This document shows, in pieces, positions 52,401-59,949 of a stretch of DNA of 64,000 nucleotides. Below the pieces are notes generated by a model. The model was not told the DNA's origin and did not search any database. It worked only from the letters and a program-made list of their open reading frames with translations. How positions within the stretch are numbered: the first letter of the stretch is position 1; the number at the start of each line of letters is the position of its first letter. Location: positions 62,001-126,000 of IMG/VR virus record IMGVR_UViG_3300036715_003906; one strand, given 5' to 3'. Position numbers and translations under genes: made by a program. The DNA is from a virus.

Positions 52401-52995
52401 CCCCCTTGACCGCCTCCTGGATCGGATTGATCTGGACAGGTCCGGGGACCGCGACCTCGCTCGCCTTGTCGATCCACTTCTCGACGACCTTGTTCCGCAG
52501 CACGATGGCCGACAGACGCCCGAGGGCGGCATCCGGGTCATCCATCTTGGCCGCGTCCATGGCGTCGAGGGCCTCCTTGCGGGCCTTGTTGCTCGACCCA
52601 AAGACCGCCTTGGCCGTCGTCGACCCGCCCCGGGACAGGACCGACCGGAGCTTGAGCGCCCGGAGGGATGCCCCATCGGGGCTCGGGGGCGGCCGGAGAG
52701 CGGCCTCCAGGAGCTTGACGCTGGCCGGGGTCGTGAGACTCGACCGGATCGTCTGAGCGATGGCCTCCAGGCTCCCTCGCTCCACACGCCGGAGCAGGCT
52801 CAGGCCCTGCGACAGCGTGGGGTCCATGGGATCAACTACGCCTCGGGTCTCCTGCTGCCAGCGCATGAACGTGTCCACGCTCAGGAGAAGGACCAGGTAA
52901 TCGGCGACAGCCAACTCCCGGATGTCGGCGTCGTCCGTGTGGTCCGTCGCGACGGTGACGGGCAGGGGGCGTTCGTAGCGGAGTTCCATCGTCAT
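49459..52995 (-). CDS. UvrD/Rep-type superfamily 1 helicase (1178 aa)
   Basis: All core SF1A motifs are visible. Walker A is AGAGSGKSTTL (about residue 312), motif Ia SFNTKAAEEL, and Walker B/II MVDECQDLN (about 577; Cys replaces the usual Ala/Gln-type residue after Asp-Glu). Motif III is VGDDKQSIYQFRGAD, motif IV TTNYRC, motif V GTAHSTKGAEWPDV, and motif VI YVALTRAQKSL (about 1068). The enzyme would unwind or translocate on DNA using ATP. The first 280 residues, Ala/Asp/Lys-rich and helical, are an extension not found in standard UvrD (about 720 residues). The last 90 residues are Pro/Glu-rich. It is odd to find it between tail genes. It may serve recombination-dependent replication late in infection. 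Confidence 0.92.
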   Translation of the reverse strand: MTMELRYERPLPVTVATDHTDDADIRELAVADYLVLLLSVDTFMRWQQETRGVVDPMDPTLSQGLSLLRRVERGSLEAIAQTIRSSLTTPASVKLLEAALRPPPSPDGASLRALKLRSVLSRGGSTTAKAVFGSSNKARKEALDAMDAAKMDDPDAALGRLSAIVLRNKVVEKWIDKASEVAVPGPVQINPIQEAVKGVADATKASFAQQVTREAKPDRDEGAEAGDKQSATLAKVEAEAHEAATRAMDKAGTPDGPITRAEAIAVATSVAVAVATDPAIEANVPPALRKLDPEQRSAALTGGKVRVSAGAGSGKSTTLLARVQYLIDSGATPNRMIAMSFNTKAAEELAQKMAVKVGSGKVSTTKNKNANGVTVGTMHSTFLAAINAYGTPAQVNIFARVNGRGGMVSASALFKATKDIWEECFPYIDRDPPGDPEGEKREVPADELWKMPPKSARMMAYLNIFQGQGMSMDQVKDWCEKQGSMEAYQALRFYEVYEGLKGGLGTSWRPNLCGPSTNPKGTPKFAKFVDFYRGGKPRVGDFNDMLAVFRDIIKANPQARKKVQAGIDHIMVDECQDLNPLQFEILQLMTEHIQTDDKDKSFWMVGDDKQSIYQFRGADPANFIALDQMGFKDRQITTNYRCAPEFVDAANKLIANNANQIPMVAKAAPHRVKGEANLNVLVPNTDADAAVEFGKKIMMATAAGEPLSNFAVLARTNAELGVFQRICAVTGTRYVQKKAASVFGSQETDTFRSFMNVATGSTPRAVQESFCQTLIHGGIIKPKFSQTDRAENVKLAEKAMKRAMQDYCARHRFDFATFDPLLACVRDPMFLSTMIQGITGDPVYRASKDAQKAKPLLEGLGDIRSYMQDKEFSSKDLFESILALPIVEVIPPDPGQTVWATRIESFHDATVRRLSARVSQEAAEEDPELTEEKSSLGSLEFVMMMMQPQEVDPNYNPQDPHQFRAKFDGLASRSEELRIDPDEWEKQQVAQGVPLSERKPPPGVYLGTAHSTKGAEWPDVTLMMPKGKFPMERAPRKPKENEIREEQLVDPQTAMESERRLGYVALTRAQKSLTILCPGGMSPFVAEAGLKPGQNVQQPETLTPGAVPATDAEVVENAEEVLEEPLDWDEVGAGLDDYMDKTARLRSARFTPARVPVSVPAAPSPAPLSGYTYDRTRN

Positions 52996-53034
52996 CGTTG
53001 CGTGCTCCTACACCAGAGACTCACGATGACAGGG

Positions 53035-53049
53035 GGTATAAAAGCATCA
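53035..53049 (-). promoter_or_regulatory. Recurring junction motif, copy 5 (before the helicase gene)
   Basis: Coding-strand TGATGCTTTTATACC in the 62-base gap between transglycosylase and helicase genes. TTTATA would be a fair -10 element in this GC-rich DNA, and about 40 bases separate it from the helicase ATG. No convincing -35 is seen. Confidence 0.35.
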
Positions 53050-53057
53050 CCCGCGCG

Positions 53058-53729
53058 TCAAGGGGTTCCGGCGGTGGTTCCCTCCTTCGGGGCGGTCTCC
53101 GCGAACCGGTGAAAGACCCGGTTCGCGAGCTGGACCCGGACCCGGGACTTGTGGCTGGCGTCAGCGTACTTCCTCGCCTGCTTGTCGAGGCAGACCTTGT
53201 CCTCGTCGCACTTGGCGGGGTCCGGCTTGCATTCTCCGCTGGCGTACTGGTTCAGCCAATGGTCCCGGGGGAGCAAACGGCAGGAGGCAAAGGACCGCCG
53301 GACCATCTCCAGGACGACGGCCATGCACTTCTCCCGATCGGAGATCAGGTCCTTGCCGGTCCACGACTTCATGACGTCGTCGCCCACGGGCACGGTCCCC
53401 GACCCCAGGTTGATCTGGCCCATGCACCAGGACCGGCCGTGGTCCTCCTCCCCCCACGACGCCCGCTTCGCCCGGGACAGCCCGAGGTCCACGTCCTTGC
53501 GCCAGCCCGACTCGATGTAGGTAACGGAGAGAAGAACCGCCGCCGTGTAGGCCCGACCCGAAGGCCCGGGGATCAGGGGGGGATTGGCCGCGACCACCTT
53601 CTCGATGGCCGCCGCGATCTCCTGGTAGCGCGCGTCCCGCTGGGGTACCGTTTCGAGGGTGGAGCGGTGCCTGCTCACCGGCTGCAAGTAGAGCATCAGG
53701 GAGAGGGCCCAAAGCGTGAGGGTCTGCAT
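53058..53729 (-). CDS. Lytic transglycosylase with N-terminal membrane segment (223 aa), possible lysis or cell-wall enzyme
   Basis: The start is set at the ATG at 53729, because upstream the frame turns Ser/Arg-rich and overlaps the endonuclease gene. Residues 3-17 (TLTLWALSLMLYLQP) form a signal peptide or anchor. The catalytic domain starts around residue 55, with E73 in TYIESGW as catalytic glutamate and CMGQINLGSG as the following conserved strand, as in SLT/goose-type enzymes. Six or so Cys residues in the second half (about 135-180) suggest disulfides and an extracytoplasmic place. A role as endolysin delivered across the membrane fits best. A virion-associated exolysin is the alternative. 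It sits between a homing endonuclease gene and the helicase gene. Confidence 0.75.
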   Translation of the reverse strand: MQTLTLWALSLMLYLQPVSRHRSTLETVPQRDARYQEIAAAIEKVVAANPPLIPGPSGRAYTAAVLLSVTYIESGWRKDVDLGLSRAKRASWGEEDHGRSWCMGQINLGSGTVPVGDDVMKSWTGKDLISDREKCMAVVLEMVRRSFASCRLLPRDHWLNQYASGECKPDPAKCDEDKVCLDKQARKYADASHKSRVRVQLANRVFHRFAETAPKEGTTAGTP

Positions 53730-53778
53730 GAGGGCGCGTGACCTACCACAGCTCGCCTGATGGGCAAACGAAAAGGCC

Positions 53779-55026
53779 CTACCCCCCCACGCCTTCGTCG
53801 AGGAGACGCTGGCACAGGAAATCAGGGTCCGTATAGGGTTCATCCTCCCGGACGACCAGGTAATGGAACCGGCCGTCCTCCCGTACCTGTCGCTCCTTCT
53901 CCCGGTCCCGCACCTGGAGAGCATCGAAGAGACCCCGGTCCTTGATATACACGGAGGGGAACTCCCAGTGCTGGAACCCGTGGAACTCGGCGATGAGGCG
54001 ATGCGAGGGGAAGAAACCGTCGAACCGGTAGAAGGCGTTTTTTGCGGACATGAATGCCCGCGACCGCCACTCCATCTCGTAGGTCGCGCCCCCAAGAACC
54101 TTCGCGACAGCTTCCAGGAAAAGGGTCTGGCTAATGAACCGGTGAAAGGTCGGGAGGCCGTGGCGCTGGCATTCACGCTTGACCACGGCGAAGTCGTGCC
54201 CGAGACCCGCCATCGCCCGACCGATCGCGATCTTGCCGTTGCCAAGTGCGAAGGGCAACAGCGCATCCTTGTCCAGACGGATCGTGGCGCGCTCTGCCCT
54301 CTCCCGCACGTAGCGATGGCTGAGGCGGAGACCCAGGCGGCCCATGTACTTTGTCACGGTCTCCTCCGTGACGCTCAGCTCCTCAGCCATGGCCTTCCGG
54401 TCAACCGCCCCGGTCGCGTCCAGGTACGGCGTGAAGTCGACGTCGGAGAGGTCCAGCGCACGGCCTGACGGGACGCCCATCTTCAGGGCGGAGAGCTTCT
54501 CCGACGTGGAAAGGAGGCCCGGATGGTCCTGCTTTGTGAGCCCCCTCGACCACGACGCTCGCCCCCTCATGGCCTCCGCTGCGTGAGCTACCCGCTCGTC
54601 CGTCTCTTTGGTGAGCCCGCGGTTCCAGCCCGCCGCCGCGGACATCTTCGCCCGGGTCTCGGGGGACAAGGGGCGGCCCTTCAAGGGCGAAGGAGCCCGT
54701 GGACGGACTGCCCGCTGGACACGAGCCTCCTGCCTCTCCCGGTCCTTACACGCCGGGCACCGGGCCTGAAGGGACGCGGTCAGCCCCACCTCATGAACGG
54801 CACCACAAGGGCAGGTGGCGGCCTTCTTCTTACCCGCCCTCGGGCTCTCCGCGTGCTGCTTGACGAAAGCCGCCTTGCGGTTGGCCTCGCACGCCTCCGA
54901 CCGAATACGGGCCCCCGGGTACTGCCCCCGATACGACTCGGCCGAGACCCCGTGCGCCGCCTTGAGGTGGCGGGCCAGTGTCTCGGCCGAGTGCCCACAG
55001 ACCAAACAAGTCACCCTCGTTTCCAT
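53779..55026 (-). CDS. Homing endonuclease with zinc finger, NUMOD3-like linkers and Vsr/EDxHD-like nuclease domain (415 aa)
   Basis: Residues 5-40 (VTCLVCGHSAETLARHLKAAH) form a Cys2-His2 finger of the MucR/ROS kind. A second C-x-C...C-x2-C cluster lies at about 72-93. Two NUMOD3-like DNA-binding linkers follow (SPLKGRPLSPETRAKMS; AGWNRGLTK and ASWSRGLTK). A helix-turn-helix segment is at about 210-235 (MAEELSVTEETVTKYMGRLG). The C-terminal nuclease part (about 315-415) shows EMEWRSRAFM...FDGFFP...LIAEFHGFQHWEF and a final strand-helix FHYLVVRED. This is the layout of Vsr-like/EDxHD homing enzymes. It stands free between sheath and transglycosylase genes with no intron, and its start lies in an RNA hairpin. 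Confidence 0.85.
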   Translation of the reverse strand: METRVTCLVCGHSAETLARHLKAAHGVSAESYRGQYPGARIRSEACEANRKAAFVKQHAESPRAGKKKAATCPCGAVHEVGLTASLQARCPACKDRERQEARVQRAVRPRAPSPLKGRPLSPETRAKMSAAAGWNRGLTKETDERVAHAAEAMRGRASWSRGLTKQDHPGLLSTSEKLSALKMGVPSGRALDLSDVDFTPYLDATGAVDRKAMAEELSVTEETVTKYMGRLGLRLSHRYVRERAERATIRLDKDALLPFALGNGKIAIGRAMAGLGHDFAVVKRECQRHGLPTFHRFISQTLFLEAVAKVLGGATYEMEWRSRAFMSAKNAFYRFDGFFPSHRLIAEFHGFQHWEFPSVYIKDRGLFDALQVRDREKERQVREDGRFHYLVVREDEPYTDPDFLCQRLLDEGVGG

Positions 55027-55045
55027 CCCGCCAGAGTAGCGGGAT
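55025..55045 (-). promoter_or_regulatory. Hairpin covering the ribosome binding site and start codon of the homing endonuclease
   Basis: The transcript can pair ATCCCGC with GCGGGAT around a 7-base loop. The right arm contains the GGCGGG ribosome site and the first two bases of the ATG (55026-55024). Just upstream lies TAAATAATAT, the most AT-rich spot in this area and a possible -10 region. A transcript arriving from the sheath gene would fold this arm, whereas a transcript starting within it would not. Confidence 0.5.
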
Positions 55046-55050
55046 ATTAT

Positions 55051-58000
55051 TTAGAAACAAGGGGTTGATTTTGTCTTATGCTGTGCTAAGAGTCGGGCGC
55101 GCAGGTTGAAGGTCAGGATAAGGTACAGCAGGGGGAAGACCGGCTGGTAGTACGCCTCGAACCGCAGCACCGTGGGGTCATCGGGGTCGATGGCCGAGCT
55201 GACCCCGCTGAAGGCCGCGATGATCTCCGCCTGGATGAGCTGCCGGAGGAGGCCGGTCATCGAGACGTTGACCTCGTTCGTCCGGCTCGCCAGGAACTTG
55301 GTCCCGACGAAGGAGTCGAGGAGGAGCCGCGACTGCTGCTGCACGAAGTCCGCGATCTGCGTGACCGTGGGCGTCCGGGTCAGGATGTTGTCCATCCGGG
55401 TCGTGAGGCCGTGGCGGATACGGATGATCGGGTCGAGGTCCTCCAGCACCGTGACGCCCGCGACCGCCGTCTGGTTGGCCTCGACGGCGTCCAGGATGCG
55501 GGGGATGCGGGTGATGCCGAGGAGCTTCCGCCGATCGTAGGGTGTCGCCACGTCGACCGCGGGGCTCACGACCGCCCCCGAGAGGGCCGCCGCGAACACC
55601 GTGCCGTCCGTGAGCTGCTCGAAGTTCTGCCCCAGCTCATCCGTGAGGGTGATCACGGACGAATCGGGGTAGAGGGCGATGATCCGGTTGCTCGCCATGG
55701 CCCGCGCCACCGTCTGGGCGTTCTGGGGGCTCGTCCCGGAGGCGAAGCCAATGAAGCCGAGGCGCTCGCTCTGGTGGAGCGTGTCGCTCATCACCTCGAC
55801 GTGCCGGGTCAGGTACGAGTAGATCGCCGTGGTCGTCCCGAGGGGCACGAGGACGTCCGGCCGGATGTTCCCGGGCAGGGGGGTCCCCAGCTCATCGATC
55901 GCCGTGATGAAGTCCCGGTCCGACGCCTGGCTCGTGCCGGGAACCTTGAGCACCTGCTTGACCCCGACGAGCAGGGAGCCGTTGGTGATCGCCAGGTAGG
56001 CCGCGAGGCTCACCCGGTTCTCCGCCGACACCCGGCCGTAGTTGGCCTCGATGGTCTTGAGCTGCCGGAAGATCCGGGTGTCGAAGCCCTGCTTCATGTA
56101 GTTGTAGCTGACGTAGTACACGTCACCCACAGCCGGCTCGACACCCCCGGGGTTGAAGGTCTGGAGGGTCGAGGTGTCGTTCACCGCCACCCCCACCGTG
56201 TTGCTCACCGTCAGCTCCAGGCCGGGGACCGCGTAGCCGGGGCGGGCGGGGTCAACCTGGAAGGTGGGGCTCACCGTGAGGGTGAAGCTCCCGGCGTTGG
56301 CGTAGGACCCGACCTGCGAGGGCAGGACCGAGAAGCGGAGGCCCGTGGCGGGGTCCGTGTAGGTCTGCCCCGGGACGCCCGTCCCCGCGGAGCCCGCGGG
56401 GTGGGTCGAGGTGACCGTGTAGATCTGCTGGGCATCCTCGCCGACATCCCCGTCCGTCGCCGGGGTGACGCCCACGCCCGTCGAGATGTTGAAGGCGCTG
56501 TTCGAGGAGGTGGCAAACCCCACGCTGCTCGTCGACAGGCCCGTCGTCAGGGACTCGATCGTGAGGTAGGTCTGCCCGTTGATCGTGGCGGCGTAGGCGA
56601 CGCCCGCCGCGGTGAAGCCCGCCGTCGTCATGAGGACGTCGACCACCTCGCCCGGGGTGACCATCGTCTGACCCGCCGCGTCGCCCTGCGTGAAGCCGAG
56701 GACGTCGTTGGCGTTGCCGTCGAGGATGGTCAGGGACGAGCCGGGGTCGTTCGTCGGGCTCGTGAGCCGCAGGTGGTTCAGGTTACCGAGGGTCCCGACC
56801 GAGGCGACGCCCGAGAGCCCGGCGATGGCGTTGATCGCCACGGCGACCGCCGAGGTGGCGACCGCCGCTCCCGCGGGCAGCGTCATCTGGTAGTCGGTCC
56901 CGTTCATGCGGAACTTGAACGTGTCGTTCAGGCCCGCCGTGATGGCGAAGGTGCCCGCCAGGCTCCCGAGGAGGGTCGAGGGCTTGTTGACGGCCCCCGG
57001 CGTCCCCACGGCCGACTGGAAGGGCGCGAAGCCCAGCGTGGCCTCGGCCGTGCCCGGGTTGACCTTGGCCGTGGAGACGACGTCAAAACCGCCGGGGAGC
57101 GCGCCGGGCGTCGTCGTGCTGGTGACGATGAAGAAGAGGTCGCCCGTCGAGCCGCCGATCTGGACGAAGCTCGCCACCGAAGACCCGACCTCGACGTTGA
57201 TGTCCGAGACGATCTGGGTCGGCGTCCGGTTGCCCGCCGTCAGCGTCACGGGGATGACCGTGTCGTCCACGACCAGGTTGAGGACGTCGTTGACCGTGGC
57301 CGTGATCGTGATCTTGCCCGCGTCGGGCCCGGTCTGGATCGGGGTCACATGACCGCCGACCAGGACCGCGGGGGACGCCGTCGCGAGGTTGCTCGTGATC
57401 GTCGACCCGTTCAGCCGCGTGGCCCAGGTGGCCGAGTAGGGGGTGTAGAAGCTGTACGGCCCCGCGCCCTTGATCGTGTAGGCCGCGTTCTTGGCGACGG
57501 CCTGCCCGAAGGTGACCGTCACCGTCTCGCTCACCGGCGTCCCGGTGCCCGCGTGGAAAGCGTCGGGGATCTGCTCGACCCCCCGGGGCCACTGGACAAT
57601 CTGGGGCAGGGCCGACTTGGTCCCGAAGCGCACCTGGTAGAGCGGCGCATCGAGGGTCGTCGAGAAGACCTCGTACTGCCCGACGCCAACCGGACCCGCC
57701 ACCTTGTTGGTCAGCAGGTAGGTGTCATCGACGATCCGGTTGTAGTAGAAGGTCGCGAAGGCCGTCCAGTCCGGGGGGACCGCCGCCGCGAGGGTGAGGA
57801 GACGGCTCGCGCCGTCCACCTTGAGCACCTTGACGGGGGGACGGTTCAGGGCGTCCCGCAGGTTCCGACCCACCCGCACGACCACGAGGTCGGGGCGGTT
57901 CGTGATGACGTCCTGCTTGACGTTGGTGACCGAGGAGTAGAGGGACACCCCGAGCTGCGTGTCCCGGCCGTTCCCCGTGGTGGGGATCTCGGGCATCACG

Positions 58001-59334
58001 AACTGGGTCGCCGAGACCGTCGCCGGAATCGTCGTGCTGTCGATGAGGCGGCTGCACTGGGCGAGGTACATCTTCTCGTCCACGAGCTGGCCGGTCACCT
58101 GCGAGGAGCCGAAGGGCTCGGCCCCCGGGGTCGTCGTGGCCGGGGCCACGAGCCAGCTCGTCCCCCAGTGAATGACCGAGACGTCAGGCGAGGGGTTCAG
58201 GATGACGAAGTCCTGCCCCTGGATGTAGTCGGCCCGCGAGGGGGCGATGCCGCACCGGTCGACCGAGGTGACCAGGGTGTTCGGCAGGTAGTCGAAGGTG
58301 TCCTGCCAGGTGTTCGCCCAGTAGGTCACCGTGACCGTGCTGCCCATGGCCGGGGCGTAGGGGAGGGTGACCGCCCCGTTGGCCCCGTCCACCGCCGACG
58401 GGATGACCTGGGACCCGTTGACCTTGACGACCACCTTGCTCGTGTCGGTCGTCGTGAGGCCCGAGCCCGTGCCGTCCACGATGGGCCGGTTGAAGACCGT
58501 GAAGGTCGCGTTCCGGTTCGTGACCGTGAAGCTCGTGAAGCCGAGGGGGCCGTTGGCCGTCCCGTCCTGGACCTCCAGACTCTGGGTCGCCGTGAACATG
58601 ACGTGGTTCTCCCCATGCCCGTCCATGTACACGGACGTCGAGAAGTTGGGGAGCAGGAGGGCGTCGAACTGCGCCTTGACCCCCGAGGCCGTGAGGTTGC
58701 CCGCCGTCAGCGTCAAGGTCCGGGCCACCCCGTTGACCTTGAACTTGAAGATGTCGTTCGACCCGGCGACGATCACGAAGGGCTCGAAGCCCGGCGTCGT
58801 CAGGGTGGCGACCGCCCCCGTCACCTGCGAGGAGACGTCATCCGTGAAGCTCGTGTCGCCCCGGTGGAAGTAGTACGTCGCCCGCACCAGGTCCGTCGGC
58901 TGCGTCGGAATCTGGAGCGTGATGAGCCCCTTCTGCCCCGACACCCCGCCGAGAGCCACCGGCACCCCGTTGACCGTGACGCTCACCGACCGGATATCGT
59001 TCGTCACGCGGCCGAACCCCTGCCCATCGACGATGGGGTTGTTCTTCACGCGGAACGTCACGTAGGTCCCGTTCTGGGCCCCGAGGATCAGCTTGGCCGG
59101 GTTGGCGGCGTCCACCACCCACGAAACAGAAACGTCCTCGTTGACGATCTGCTGGTCGACCGTCGAGGACGAACCCCGGACGATCTCCACGTTGAACTGC
59201 GACAGCTCTTGCTGACCGACCCCGATCTCGACCGGGATACGAAGGCCCGCCACGAGGTTCGAGGCGTTGGCGTCCGTGAGGGTCCGGGAGTAAACGCCGG
59301 GGGGAACGTAGGTGACAAAGGGTCCGACGGACAT
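55051..59334 (-). CDS. Tail sheath protein, unusually long (1427 aa)
   Basis: The N-terminus (MSVGPFVTYVPPGVYSRTLT) is the classic sheath start, with 'PGVY' common in this family. The C-terminal 370 residues hold the conserved sheath core: a Rossmann-like region (RPDVLVPLGTTTAIYSYLTRH...RLGFIGFASGTSPQ...RIIALYPDSSVITL). Helices follow (VANQ..VAGVTVLEDLDPIIRIRHGLTTR, IADFVQQQSRLLLDSFVG). Sheath proteins are usually 400-700 residues, so here about 900 residues of Ig-like, Thr/Val/Gly-rich domains lie between. These probably project outward and decorate the tail. On contraction the sheath drives tube and spike through the host envelope. A 135-base leader with two hairpins precedes the gene. Confidence 0.88.
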   Translation of the reverse strand: MSVGPFVTYVPPGVYSRTLTDANASNLVAGLRIPVEIGVGQQELSQFNVEIVRGSSSTVDQQIVNEDVSVSWVVDAANPAKLILGAQNGTYVTFRVKNNPIVDGQGFGRVTNDIRSVSVTVNGVPVALGGVSGQKGLITLQIPTQPTDLVRATYYFHRGDTSFTDDVSSQVTGAVATLTTPGFEPFVIVAGSNDIFKFKVNGVARTLTLTAGNLTASGVKAQFDALLLPNFSTSVYMDGHGENHVMFTATQSLEVQDGTANGPLGFTSFTVTNRNATFTVFNRPIVDGTGSGLTTTDTSKVVVKVNGSQVIPSAVDGANGAVTLPYAPAMGSTVTVTYWANTWQDTFDYLPNTLVTSVDRCGIAPSRADYIQGQDFVILNPSPDVSVIHWGTSWLVAPATTTPGAEPFGSSQVTGQLVDEKMYLAQCSRLIDSTTIPATVSATQFVMPEIPTTGNGRDTQLGVSLYSSVTNVKQDVITNRPDLVVVRVGRNLRDALNRPPVKVLKVDGASRLLTLAAAVPPDWTAFATFYYNRIVDDTYLLTNKVAGPVGVGQYEVFSTTLDAPLYQVRFGTKSALPQIVQWPRGVEQIPDAFHAGTGTPVSETVTVTFGQAVAKNAAYTIKGAGPYSFYTPYSATWATRLNGSTITSNLATASPAVLVGGHVTPIQTGPDAGKITITATVNDVLNLVVDDTVIPVTLTAGNRTPTQIVSDINVEVGSSVASFVQIGGSTGDLFFIVTSTTTPGALPGGFDVVSTAKVNPGTAEATLGFAPFQSAVGTPGAVNKPSTLLGSLAGTFAITAGLNDTFKFRMNGTDYQMTLPAGAAVATSAVAVAINAIAGLSGVASVGTLGNLNHLRLTSPTNDPGSSLTILDGNANDVLGFTQGDAAGQTMVTPGEVVDVLMTTAGFTAAGVAYAATINGQTYLTIESLTTGLSTSSVGFATSSNSAFNISTGVGVTPATDGDVGEDAQQIYTVTSTHPAGSAGTGVPGQTYTDPATGLRFSVLPSQVGSYANAGSFTLTVSPTFQVDPARPGYAVPGLELTVSNTVGVAVNDTSTLQTFNPGGVEPAVGDVYYVSYNYMKQGFDTRIFRQLKTIEANYGRVSAENRVSLAAYLAITNGSLLVGVKQVLKVPGTSQASDRDFITAIDELGTPLPGNIRPDVLVPLGTTTAIYSYLTRHVEVMSDTLHQSERLGFIGFASGTSPQNAQTVARAMASNRIIALYPDSSVITLTDELGQNFEQLTDGTVFAAALSGAVVSPAVDVATPYDRRKLLGITRIPRILDAVEANQTAVAGVTVLEDLDPIIRIRHGLTTRMDNILTRTPTVTQIADFVQQQSRLLLDSFVGTKFLASRTNEVNVSMTGLLRQLIQAEIIAAFSGVSSAIDPDDPTVLRFEAYYQPVFPLLYLILTFNLRARLLAQHKTKSTPCF

Positions 59335-59470
59335 GGAGTCTCCTGGTGAGAGCCTTTAGGGATGCGGGTGTGAGTGCGGGGCTCCCCGAAGGGGTCGGAT
59401 CTTGGTCTGGATGTGGGGACGGAAGAGGGGACGGGTCCGCCGCTTCACCCTGCGGCGGACCATAGAAGCC
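59335..59470 (-). other. 136-base leader between zinc-ribbon and sheath genes
   Basis: This is the longest clearly non-coding gap among the well-ordered genes. It holds a perfect 10-bp hairpin (59434-59461), a small CCCC-TTC-GGGG hairpin (59384-59394) and an AGGAG ribosome site just before the sheath ATG. I see no convincing -35/-10 pair. A high-level late promoter or processing site for the sheath message would fit here. Confidence 0.45.
59434..59461 (-). terminator. Strong GC hairpin upstream of the sheath gene
   Basis: Perfect inverted repeat GGTCCGCCGC / GCGGCGGACC with an 8-base loop, close to the end of the zinc-ribbon gene. No U tract follows on the transcript. It may end or slow transcription from upstream, or form the stable 3' end of the upstream message. 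Confidence 0.45.
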
Positions 59471-59935
59471 TTACCGGGCCTTCTGCTTCGCCCGGGCCCT
59501 GGCTTCCTCCCGGTGCGTGAGAAGGCTCGCCACGGCCTTGTGGGCCGTCTCCCGACGAGCCACGGCCCCTGTCGGCGTGAGGGTCTCGTACTCCGTCCAC
59601 CCGGGGCCATCGACCCTCCGGAGCTTGGGCGTCCCGCCCCCCGCCCGGGCCGCCTCCTTCACCTTGGCGCGGTCCCCGTAGTAGACCCAGCGACGGTCTG
59701 CATCCCGGCCCACCGCGTGGTCCGCCGTGGGGTAGTCGTCCTTGTGGACCCCGCTGTTACCCTCCTTCGCCTTGGGCGTCTCGAAGGCGAAGGCAAAGCC
59801 CTGGTCCTTGAAGAGCCGGGGGGCCTGCTCATGGCAGAGGGAGCAGGCATGGGACAGGTTCGGGCCCATCTTGAGGATGAGGTCGAACGTGAGCCCGCAG
59901 TCGGGGTTCTGGCACTCGAAAACGTACTTGGGCAT
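59471..59935 (-). CDS. Zinc-ribbon protein (FmdB-like N-terminus), 154 aa
   Basis: Starts MPKYVFECQNPDCGLTFDLI, with Cys at 8, 13, 31 and 34. This is the FmdB/regulatory-protein type zinc ribbon ('M-P-x-Y-x-(F/Y)-x-C..C'). The rest is polar, with VYYGDRAKVKEAARAG and a basic Ala/Arg/Lys C-terminal helix that could bind nucleic acid or another protein. It follows the 386-residue gene by 14 bases and stands just before the sheath leader. Such small zinc ribbons in phages are thought to act as regulators or assembly factors, but none has a role I can state for this one. Confidence 0.65.
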   Translation of the reverse strand: MPKYVFECQNPDCGLTFDLILKMGPNLSHACSLCHEQAPRLFKDQGFAFAFETPKAKEGNSGVHKDDYPTADHAVGRDADRRWVYYGDRAKVKEAARAGGGTPKLRRVDGPGWTEYETLTPTGAVARRETAHKAVASLLTHREEARARAKQKAR

Positions 59936-59949
59936 GGGGTCTCCGATCT

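Noticed and set aside
53730-54266. Upstream extension of the transglycosylase frame to 54266
   Set aside because: Ser/Arg-rich shadow over the endonuclease gene. The ATG at 53729 starts with a plausible signal segment.
55411-59349. Plus-strand open frame of 1312 codons opposite the sheath gene
   Set aside because: Antisense shadow of the sheath gene, with Arg/Asp/His/Gly-rich content.
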